From contig UQXI01000061.1 of NCBI GenBank assembly GCA_900544975.1, positions 1 to 9,008 of the forward strand: a DNA stretch of 9,008 nt, written 5' to 3'. The DNA is from an uncultured Eubacteriales bacterium. Its GTDB lineage: Bacteria > Bacillota > Clostridia > Oscillospirales > Oscillospiraceae. Below, in pieces: positions 1 to 5,882 of this stretch. Every line of letters begins with the position of its first letter. The first letter of the stretch is position 1. Position numbers and translations under genes: made by a program. Under the pieces are notes generated by a model that had not been told where the DNA came from, did no database searches, and saw nothing but the letters and a program-made list of their open reading frames with translations.

Positions 1-26
1 CAAAAGTCCTAAATGTCATCCATGAA

Positions 27-3000
27 TCATATCTGTATAAGTAAAATCATGAATTCAGCGGCAGCCTTGGCGGCCTCGGCCTTGGCCTGGGCAGCTTCGG
101 CAGCGGCCTTGGCAGCCTCGGCGGCAGCCTTGTCTTCGGCAGTGGAAGCAGCAGCTTCCTCGGCGGCCTTCTGGGCGGCTTCGGCAGCCTTCTGGGCCTC
201 CTCCGCCTTCTTCTGGGCCTCTTCCGCAGCCTTCTGGGCGGCCTCAGCGGCAGCCTTCACTGCATGAAGCTCTTCTTCGTAGGTCGGCACAGCGTCCAAT
301 ACGGCTTTTGCCTCTTCCAATGCAACGGACAGATCCTCCTCTGTCGTGCAGGCTTCCAGAACAGTCATTCCTGCGGACAGCGTCTCCTGCAGCTGGGCTG
401 TTCCTTCGCCGCTGTACCGGTTGCCCGCAACCAGGGCATCATAATATGCCTGCAGCTCTGCCTTGGCAGCTGCAATTTTCTCCGGCATCTGATCGCCCTT
501 CTGCAGCGTCACACGGACCTCATAGGTCCAGTTCTCAATCCGCAAAATCCGCATCTCCGTGACTGAATTTTGCAGGTATCCGGCAGGTACTGCCTCACAT
601 TTCAGCGTATAGGTACCCAGGGGCAATGTGGCCTTGCCACCGGAATCGGAGGTCGTACCAAGCTCTGTCACCTTGTTCCCATCTTCGCCATACACGCCGT
701 AACGCACGCCGGTAAGGCTTTCCCCAGATTCATTGGTTGCATACAGGACCACAACGGCTGTAGGCTCCGCAAACTGAGGTGTATTCACGGTATAGACATC
801 GGAAATGGTCTTCCCGGCCCGCTTTACCTGAAGCGCCAGGCTGCCCCCAGCACGGGCCACCCGGACGCCATTCACTACAATTTCCGTCGCACCCTGGGAG
901 ACCGGCAGAGACGCCTTGGTATATCCCGCAGCCGTACCGTTTTCATAAACGTACACCACGTCGCCAGGCGCCAGATCTCTCACCGTCAGGGTGGTGTAAA
1001 TGTCATCTCCATTGGAAGACGTGGTGGAGGCGGGATGAGAATACTTCTGGAAGGACACATTCTCCGCAGGTGTGGACTTCTCTGCATGCTCCGCCTCAAA
1101 GGGAACACTCAGTTTCGCGCTCTCAGCAGCGCCGCTGGAGGTAATGGTGTAGTACACGCGGCCAGCTTCTGTGGTACCAAAATCCAGACCGGTGATTTGA
1201 ACCGTGGCAGAGGCTGCCACCGTTTCTCCAATCAACGTATACGTATCGTCAGACTTCAAATAAATTTTCACTGTATTCCCAACAGGCACATGCTGTAACG
1301 TCACCGTGTCCGTTGCTCCCGCCCCGTTAGAAGCCGAAACAAAGTGCATGGGAACCGGTACCGTCTGGGGGAACTCTGCCGTTTCAAACATCTGCCACTC
1401 GTAGATGTTGACCGCCGTCCAGAGAGAGGGACCGCACTTGTAAATATACAGTCTCCACTCCTGGGCTGTCACAGGCTCGTCCAGAAGCACGTCGGTAATC
1501 GCATCGGTATTGCCAGTGATACGCTTTGCCTCAACCCAGGAGCCGGAAGCATTCTTATACTCCAGTGCAAAGGTGTCGGTATTGAGCTTTTTGTCTTCGC
1601 CGCCAGCTTCTGCATGCTCCACACGCCAACGCCGGATGGTGCAGGGCCGTCCCAGATCAATGGACATCCAGTCGTGTGCGCCGCTGGCCCACCACTTGGA
1701 GTTATTGGCGGAGGTGCCATCCAGCGCCTTGCTGCACTCTGCACCATCGCCCTGCTCGGTAAAGCCAGTCACTTCTGCATTCAGGCAGACATTTTCAAAA
1801 TCGGCTGTGACAACCTTCTCCGAATCTGCATTGCCATAGGCCCAGTCGATGACCAGAGTCCCAGCCTTGCCCCGCACGCCGTTGCGGTTGATGGGCACAA
1901 CCTCCAGGGTCACGTCCTCTTCTGCCTCATCCCGGTTCAGAGTGGGAATATAATACGCCGTGTTGGGAGTCTCCATCACAAGGGCTCTGGAGCCATCGGG
2001 ATTGACTTGATAAATCTCATAGGAGGCTGCACCTGTCACCGGGGTCCAGTATACTCTCGCCTCGGCAGTATAGGCATCCCGGTACAGAATTTCATCCAAG
2101 GTCACCTGTGCAGGACCGTTCAGGGCCGCCCGGGTTTTCTCCGTGAGGGTCAATTGACCCAGGTTCACCTGATAGTCGGTCACATCATCAGCGGACTCAA
2201 CCTGAAGGCCGATGGCGTACAGCGTCTTGCCCGCCAAGTTAGACAGGTCCACATGCTCAGTGGTCCAGACGCCGTCTGCTCCCCGGGTCAAGGGGAACAC
2301 CGTCTTTTCGCACGCCTCATAGCTGTCAGTCCCGGCGTCTCCAGTATAGGCAACCAAGCTCACAAAGCCCTGGTCTCCTTTATAGGTGAGACCCAGCTTC
2401 ATACCGCTTTCGACTGTCACTTTGGTGCTATACAACATGATCTGATTGGCCTGACCGGCAGTCAGATTGCCATAGAACCGGATGGAGTTACCGCCGTGAT
2501 AGGCATCGTCAAAATCATAGCCGCCAGTGAGCTTCTCGCCCTGGGAGTCAATGATCCAGGTCCAAGTGGGCAGCACATCCTGGTTGGACTGATAACTCCA
2601 TTCCCCATCCCGGGAAAGCTGACCATCCACATAGTAGCCCTTGCCGTGACCCGTGTTAAAGTTGGTCACAAAGGGAACCTTCACAACCGGGGACTTGTCG
2701 GCAAAGAAGCGAGAAAGACCGGCCCACTGCGTAACCGTAGAATCAGACACATTGACCGAGGTGTCTCTGGGATCCCCCTTGGCATTGACATAGTAGCCCT
2801 TTTCCGTCTCATGGAATTCCTCGCCATCGGTGGCCAGGCTCATGGACATATTGGCACAAAAGAGCGCCAGGGATAGGCGGGCCAATCCGTCCTCATCCAC
2901 CAGCAGATGGTCTGCCAGCCGGTCGCCATAGACATTTGCCTGAACATTGAAGCCTGCAAATGCGTCAAACTGGCTGCGGCCAATGGACTTCATGGTGGAA

Positions 3001-3899
3001 ATGGTGGTATCGATTTTGCTGGGGTTCCAGTTGTAGTTCATGAAGAACTCGTCAATTGCCCGGGTGCCATCCTCAGAATCCGTCAGGAACTGCTTGTTGC
3101 TGTTGTTCACAGCGTCCTGATAAGACACACCGCCAGACGGCAGCATGGAATCGTACCAGCTGATCAGCATATCCGGACGCTTCTTATGCATATAACGCAT
3201 CATCTCATCAATCAGCGCGCCCTCGGTGGCAGAGCAGCCATAGGATTCCTGGTTAAAGAAATAGCCGTCGAAGCCATAGTAGTCCATGACCTCAATCAGC
3301 TTGTCCGCCACCGGGAACGAGCCATCGGCAGCCTTCTGAACAAACTTCCGAACCTGCTCCACATAGGTGGAACCGTAGCCCCAGGGGAAGCCCAGGGTTG
3401 CCACCACAGGGACGCCGTTGGTGTGGGCCGCATCGGTAAATTCCCCGGTGGGGCAGCAGACCAGACCCTCTTCCGAGCCAGACCAATACACAAAGGAATC
3501 GGCATACTGCCAATAGTTGAAGGCGTAGGTGAAAAAGCTTTCGCTTCCCTGCGCGTTGGTATTGTCATGATCGGAATTGGCCATAGAGCAAAGCATCAGC
3601 TTTGCCTCCGGATTGGCCAGGGGGTTGACCACAAAGCCGCCTACCCGATCAGCCAGCGCAATGCTGGCCCGGCTGTAGGCTGCATCGGGGTCAGACTCCG
3701 GGGTCCACTCCAGCAGAGTGTCCACATTAAAAGATGGACCGATGGGCATCAGCGACTCATGGGCCGCATAGGCCTCATTCATCTCCACAGATCCATCGTC
3801 GCCGGCGGATCTGGCCGTTGCGGTCACAGGCAAAGCGCCAAAGACCATTACAACCGCCAGAAGCACGGCAAGCATACGGTAGGTTTTCTTGGTTTTCAT
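27..3899 (-). CDS. Secreted multidomain endo-beta-N-acetylglucosaminidase (GH85)
   Basis: Predicted to cleave the GlcNAc-beta-1,4-GlcNAc core of N-glycans outside the cell. The ATG at 3899 follows AAGGAGGG (3910-3917) and begins a classical signal peptide: basic MKTKK, hydrophobic core at 8-24, likely cleavage near residue 28. The frame stays open upstream to 4115, but that extension has no supporting RBS and would bury the signal. The GH85 catalytic region is about residues 50-420. The motif DGYFFNQES (211-219) supplies Asn216 and Glu218, the N-x-E pair that GH85 enzymes of the EndoD/Endo-A type use for oxazoline formation and acid/base catalysis. WYDS (248-251) and FMNYNW (286-291) also fit the family. 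After this come a beta-sandwich (about 440-590), an Fn3-like domain (595-690), an F5/8C discoidin or CBM32-like domain (705-840), two Ig-like repeats (850-1040), a SpaA/prealbumin-like domain (1045-1135), a FIVAR-like helical domain (1136-1207) and an Ala/Lys/Glu coiled coil (1208-1282). The last nine residues (EFMILLIQI) look unlike the rest. No LPXTG or SLH anchor is visible. The GH85 assignment is firm; accessory domain limits are approximate. Confidence 0.93.
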   Translation of the reverse strand: MKTKKTYRMLAVLLAVVMVFGALPVTATARSAGDDGSVEMNEAYAAHESLMPIGPSFNVDTLLEWTPESDPDAAYSRASIALADRVGGFVVNPLANPEAKLMLCSMANSDHDNTNAQGSESFFTYAFNYWQYADSFVYWSGSEEGLVCCPTGEFTDAAHTNGVPVVATLGFPWGYGSTYVEQVRKFVQKAADGSFPVADKLIEVMDYYGFDGYFFNQESYGCSATEGALIDEMMRYMHKKRPDMLISWYDSMLPSGGVSYQDAVNNSNKQFLTDSEDGTRAIDEFFMNYNWNPSKIDTTISTMKSIGRSQFDAFAGFNVQANVYGDRLADHLLVDEDGLARLSLALFCANMSMSLATDGEEFHETEKGYYVNAKGDPRDTSVNVSDSTVTQWAGLSRFFADKSPVVKVPFVTNFNTGHGKGYYVDGQLSRDGEWSYQSNQDVLPTWTWIIDSQGEKLTGGYDFDDAYHGGNSIRFYGNLTAGQANQIMLYSTKVTVESGMKLGLTYKGDQGFVSLVAYTGDAGTDSYEACEKTVFPLTRGADGVWTTEHVDLSNLAGKTLYAIGLQVESADDVTDYQVNLGQLTLTEKTRAALNGPAQVTLDEILYRDAYTAEARVYWTPVTGAASYEIYQVNPDGSRALVMETPNTAYYIPTLNRDEAEEDVTLEVVPINRNGVRGKAGTLVIDWAYGNADSEKVVTADFENVCLNAEVTGFTEQGDGAECSKALDGTSANNSKWWASGAHDWMSIDLGRPCTIRRWRVEHAEAGGEDKKLNTDTFALEYKNASGSWVEAKRITGNTDAITDVLLDEPVTAQEWRLYIYKCGPSLWTAVNIYEWQMFETAEFPQTVPVPMHFVSASNGAGATDTVTLQHVPVGNTVKIYLKSDDTYTLIGETVAASATVQITGLDFGTTEAGRVYYTITSSGAAESAKLSVPFEAEHAEKSTPAENVSFQKYSHPASTTSSNGDDIYTTLTVRDLAPGDVVYVYENGTAAGYTKASLPVSQGATEIVVNGVRVARAGGSLALQVKRAGKTISDVYTVNTPQFAEPTAVVVLYATNESGESLTGVRYGVYGEDGNKVTELGTTSDSGGKATLPLGTYTLKCEAVPAGYLQNSVTEMRILRIENWTYEVRVTLQKGDQMPEKIAAAKAELQAYYDALVAGNRYSGEGTAQLQETLSAGMTVLEACTTEEDLSVALEEAKAVLDAVPTYEEELHAVKAAAEAAQKAAEEAQKKAEEAQKAAEAAQKAAEEAAASTAEDKAAAEAAKAAAEAAQAKAEAAKAAAEFMILLIQI
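58..262 (-). repeat. Low-complexity Ala/Lys/Glu coding repeat
   Basis: The 3' end of the glycosidase gene is built from imperfect units of about 30-33 bases encoding variants of AEAAQKAAEEAQK. It is predicted to form a long alanine-rich helix or coiled coil, perhaps a stalk that spaces the enzyme from the cell wall. Such repeats can change length by slippage and cause assembly errors. Confidence 0.8.
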
Positions 3900-3909
3900 G
3901 GATTGGTTT

Positions 3910-3940
3910 CCCTCCTTGTTAAGATCCGCATGTCTGCGGA
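3910..3940 (-). promoter_or_regulatory. GH85 ribosome binding site with upstream hairpin
   Basis: On the minus strand AAGGAGGG (3910-3917) lies 10 nt before the ATG at 3899 and decides the start. Just 5' of it is a short perfect hairpin: stem TCCGCA/TGCGGA at 3925-3930 and 3935-3940 with a 4-nt loop. It ends 7 nt before the ribosome binding site and might stabilise the leader or tune translation. Confidence 0.7.
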
Positions 3941-3960
3941 CCACGCCGCTTTTTAAGTCC

Positions 3961-3995
3961 ATTTGTACAAATACATTTGTCAAATATGTACAAAA
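3961..3995. promoter_or_regulatory. Palindrome cluster in the GH85 leader (candidate operator)
   Basis: There are three nested dyads within 35 bp. ATTTGTACAAAT (3961-3972) is a perfect 12-bp palindrome. ATTTGTCAAAT (3975-3985) is an odd-length palindrome. The outer arms TTTGTACA (3962-3969) and TGTACAAA (3987-3994) pair across a 17-nt gap. The block is AT-rich in GC-rich surroundings. A TTGACA hexamer on the minus strand (3978-3983) falls inside it, but no good -10 follows at the right distance. This is probably a binding site for a transcription factor that controls the glycosidase; which one is unknown. Confidence 0.5.
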
Positions 3996-4024
3996 TCTCT
4001 CAAGAAACCGGCGCTGTTTGATAT

Positions 4025-4033
4025 ATTCTACCA
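4025..4033 (-). promoter_or_regulatory. Possible extended -10 promoter for the GH85 gene
   Basis: On the minus strand the sequence reads TGGTAGAAT: a TGn extension (4033-4031) followed by TAGAAT (4030-4025), 5/6 to the -10 consensus. No convincing -35 is seen 17 nt upstream, as expected for an extended -10 promoter. Transcription would start near 4018 and give a leader of about 120 nt that contains the palindrome cluster at 3961-3995. Tentative. Confidence 0.35.
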
Positions 4034-4169
4034 TTCCTTCCCGGAAACTGGAAGTGCGCAAAGGGTATACAGCAGTCCCATTTGAGCACTTTTCTTTCCA
4101 AGTTTCCTTTACCAAAACCTACGATTCCCTCCCAAGCGCAAGGAGATGGGGCGCCCCTTGCCCCTTCGT

Positions 4170-4217
4170 AAAAAAGCACCAAACTGCAGCATTTGCATAC
4201 AGTTTGGTGCCTTTTTT
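4170..4217. terminator. Bidirectional intrinsic terminator
   Basis: A perfect 11-bp stem, GCACCAAACTG (4176-4186) with CAGTTTGGTGC (4200-4210), encloses a 13-nt loop. Six A residues (4170-4175) precede it and six T residues (4212-4217) follow it, so it can act in both directions. On the minus strand it would catch read-through from the HxlR gene before the GH85 promoter. On the plus strand no gene upstream needs it. Confidence 0.85.
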
Positions 4218-4493
4218 AAATCTAAGTGGCTTTTATGCTGCTTTCCCCGATTTTAGGGTACACTTTGGAATTCAGCTTTCAGACTGCGCCTTAAAATCGC
4301 AGCAGCCTAAACGGAGGCAGTCACGCCCAGAGGTACCAAAATCTCTTGTTCCAAGCCTGAGTCTCCTTGGTACTGACAACGGCTCCGATTTCATTGGCAG
4401 ATTTCCAATCCATCCACCAGTCGTTTGCTGCGTTTCGGAATCCAAGCGACTCCACATGTGGCAGGTACCCCGGGGGCCGGACAGAGGGCACAG
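4218..4493. other. Intergenic stretch of about 275 bases, no assignable gene
   Basis: This lies between two terminators. No RNA gene or known protein family is recognised. On the minus strand one frame (4321 upward) reads protein-like and Trp-rich near its end (segments DWWMDWKSANEIGA and WNKRFWYLWA, stop at 4321). It has no good ribosome binding site, and another minus frame is also open. It could be a decayed gene end, a dispersed intergenic repeat, or chance open frames. Confidence 0.4.
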
Positions 4494-4518
4494 AAAAATC
4501 AGGTGCTTTTCGCCTGAT
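4494..4518 (-). terminator. Terminator overlapping the HxlR stop codon
   Basis: On the minus strand ATCAGGCG (4518-4511) pairs with CACCTGAT (4505-4498), 8 bp including one G-T pair, around a 5-nt loop. A T run (4498-4494) follows. The regulator's TGA stop (4501-4499) lies in the 3' arm of the stem, so translating ribosomes would reach the hairpin. Confidence 0.75.
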
Positions 4519-4822
4519 AGGCCTCTCCCCAACTGGACATAGCATCCAAGATCGGTTTCAAGCTATACCCCAGATCCGTCAGCGTATACTCCACACGGGG
4601 CGGCACTTCGGGATACACCTCCCGAACCAGGAGGCCGCTGGCCTCCATTTGGCGAAGTTGCGCCGTCAGCACCTTCTGACTGACATTGCCAACAGACCGT
4701 TTCAATTCCCCGAACCGCTTCGTCCCCGGAAGCAGATCACGTAAAATCAGAACCTTCCACTTATCACTGATCAGCATCAGCGTAGTCTCCACCGGGCACG
4801 CTGGCAAAGTTTTCGTCTCCAC
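4499..4822 (-). CDS. HxlR-family (DUF24) winged-helix transcriptional regulator
   Basis: A DNA-binding regulator of 107 residues, typical of the HxlR family. The start chosen is GTG at 4822, because GGAGGT (4829-4834) sits 6 nt upstream. A GTG at 4840 lies in frame but would place this ribosome binding site inside the gene. The order of elements is canonical: N-terminal Cys9 in the CPVE context, a first helix with SDKWKVLILRDLL (19-31), a recognition helix region around SQKVLTAQLRQMEASGLL (48-65), and a wing with PRVEYTLTDLG (75-85). In characterised relatives such as YodB and HypR, the N-terminal Cys senses electrophiles or disulfide stress. That this protein does so is inference. It is divergent from the MBL-macrodomain-SirTM operon, so it most likely controls that operon and itself. 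It has its own strong promoter and a terminator at its stop codon. Confidence 0.92.
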   Translation of the reverse strand: METKTLPACPVETTLMLISDKWKVLILRDLLPGTKRFGELKRSVGNVSQKVLTAQLRQMEASGLLVREVYPEVPPRVEYTLTDLGYSLKPILDAMSSWGEAYQAKST

Positions 4823-4828
4823 GTTGTT

Positions 4829-4834
4829 ACCTCC
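4829..4834 (-). promoter_or_regulatory. Ribosome binding site fixing the HxlR start
   Basis: GGAGGT on the minus strand, 6 nt before GTG at 4822. It excludes the longer reading that starts at 4840. Confidence 0.75.
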
Positions 4835-4842
4835 AGTCACAG

Positions 4843-4859
4843 TGGTTTCTCATAAACCA
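4843..4859. promoter_or_regulatory. Inverted repeat in the HxlR leader (candidate operator)
   Basis: TGGTTT (4843-4848) and AAACCA (4854-4859) flank a 5-nt spacer. The repeat lies just downstream of the HxlR promoter and upstream of its ribosome binding site. The position suits an autoregulatory site or a weak leader hairpin. Confidence 0.4.
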
Positions 4860-4869
4860 GTACCTCCCT

Positions 4870-4898
4870 ATTGTACGGTGAGATCTGCACGCTGTCAA
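4870..4898 (-). promoter_or_regulatory. Sigma-A type promoter of the HxlR gene
   Basis: On the minus strand a perfect -35 TTGACA (4898-4893) is followed by an exact 17-nt spacer and TACAAT (4875-4870), 5/6 to consensus. Transcription would begin near 4863 and give a leader of about 40 nt. This is the best promoter in the window. Confidence 0.8.
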
Positions 4899-4942
4899 GA
4901 GAGACCTGGAAGCGGCCAATTGTTACCTGCAGGTTCCTATCC

Positions 4943-4954
4943 CACAATATTGTG
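4943..4954. promoter_or_regulatory. Perfect palindrome upstream of the MBL-macro-SirTM operon (candidate operator)
   Basis: CACAATATTGTG is a perfect 12-bp palindrome that ends 5 nt before the proposed -35 of the operon promoter. It is a natural candidate for binding by the divergent HxlR dimer. The assignment rests on position and symmetry only. Confidence 0.5.
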
Positions 4955-4959
4955 CGTAC

Positions 4960-4988
4960 TTGTGGAATTGCAGATCCTGTATTACAAT
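4960..4988 (+). promoter_or_regulatory. Probable promoter of the MBL-macrodomain-SirTM operon
   Basis: TTGTGG (4960-4965, weak -35), an exact 17-nt spacer, and TACAAT (4983-4988, 5/6 to the -10). The weak -35 beside a palindrome suggests a regulated promoter. The leader would be about 55 nt to the ATG at 5051. Confidence 0.5.
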
Positions 4989-5050
4989 GCAGACATCAGG
5001 AGGAAACACCCTGTGAAACCAATGTGAACCTGATTTAGGAGGAATCAATC

Positions 5051-5842
5051 ATGAATAAGAATACTTTTACGACCGTGGCACTGGAACAAGGCGAAATGCA
5101 CATTTACGATTTCGGCCATTTGAAGCTGCATGCGTATCAAACTTGCGATCCACTGAGCGATGAAACCTTCCTGGTAGAAAAGGACGGGAACATCGTCATT
5201 CTGGAGCCCCCCTGCTTCTTTGGCAACATCGCCGCCCTGACCAAATACCTGGAGAACAAGCATGTGGTCGGCATGCTGGTGGCTTACCACGGCGCAGGCG
5301 CCACATTCCTGCCGGAGGTTCCCAAGTACGCCACAGCCAATGCAGCGGATTATGCCACACAAGGTGGTGGAAAGGCCCTGGTAGACCAGTTCGCCGCTGC
5401 CTTTGGAGCAAGCTTTGATGCCTCCATTCACCCGATCACCCATGTGATGGAAGAAGGCGCTCTGCGCATCGGCGGCATCGACTTCGTCATCCATCAGACC
5501 CAGGAGGCCTTTGATGTGGAGATTCCGGAGATCAACGCAGTTTACACCCATATGCTGGGACATGACTGCCATTCCATTGTAGCCGGCGCAGCCCACGCCG
5601 ATGGGATCATCGCTCAACTTCAGAACTATATCAAAACAGGTTATGACCTGATCCTGACCTCTCACTACACGCCAGAAGACTTGAAAGATGCCCAGACCAA
5701 AATTGCCTACCTGGAGCAGCTCAAAGATATGGCAGCTTCCAGCGTCAATAAAGACGCATTCCGGGCAGCGGTCAAAGAGCGCTATCCTGCCTACAGTGGT
5801 GAGAATTATCTGGATATGACAGCCGGATTCTTCTTCGCCTGA
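5051..5842 (+). CDS. Metallo-beta-lactamase-fold-like protein with reduced metal motif
   Basis: The ATG at 5051 follows AGGAGG (5037-5042). The protein has 263 residues, no signal peptide and no membrane segment, so it is cytoplasmic. The order of segments resembles the MBL fold: a strand pair with ETFLVEKDGNIVILEPP (38-54), then LVAYHGAGATF (76-86) where MBL hydrolases carry the HxHxDH metal motif, then HMLGHDCHSIVAG (167-179), and LILTSHYTPEDL (200-211) like the C-terminal metal-binding His. Only isolated histidines remain (His80, His171 or His174, His205). HxHxDH itself is missing, so a normal dinuclear zinc hydrolase is doubtful. It could bind one metal, act as a ligand sensor, or serve as a modification target. 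It is the first gene of the operon, 40 nt before the macrodomain gene and divergent from the HxlR regulator. The fold is fairly likely; the function is unknown. Confidence 0.75.
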   Translation: MNKNTFTTVALEQGEMHIYDFGHLKLHAYQTCDPLSDETFLVEKDGNIVILEPPCFFGNIAALTKYLENKHVVGMLVAYHGAGATFLPEVPKYATANAADYATQGGGKALVDQFAAAFGASFDASIHPITHVMEEGALRIGGIDFVIHQTQEAFDVEIPEINAVYTHMLGHDCHSIVAGAAHADGIIAQLQNYIKTGYDLILTSHYTPEDLKDAQTKIAYLEQLKDMAASSVNKDAFRAAVKERYPAYSGENYLDMTAGFFFA

Positions 5843-5882
5843 GCCCAAGGCCGTGCAGGAAACCCCAGAACAGGAGGACGAG

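Noticed and set aside
58..262. Repeats at the GH85 3' end considered as a CRISPR array
   Set aside because: The units are contiguous, degenerate and in frame, encoding an Ala/Lys/Glu helix, with no unique spacers.
1344..2876. Long + strand open frame (510 codons) and neighbours at 570-1298 and 2907-3956
   Set aside because: They lie antisense to the GH85 gene, give no recognisable domains, and are explained by its GC-rich codon use.
3973..3982. Near match to the TACAnnTGTA box of CopY/BlaI repressors in the GH85 leader
   Set aside because: One core base is wrong and no CopY or BlaI gene is nearby, so it is better treated as part of an unassigned palindrome cluster.
3900..4115. 72-codon N-terminal extension of the GH85 frame
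   Set aside because: The signal peptide starts at 3899 with an ideal ribosome binding site, and the extension contains probable operator and promoter elements.
4380..4460. Possible tRNA-like segment on the + strand (TTTCGGAATCC)
   Set aside because: It lacks a correct T-arm sequence and an acceptor stem; no cloverleaf can be drawn.
3889..4542. A + strand frame containing TDNGSDFIG, resembling a transposase or integrase catalytic motif
   Set aside because: The rest of the frame has no integrase features, crosses a terminator and has no ribosome binding site. The match is short and probably chance.
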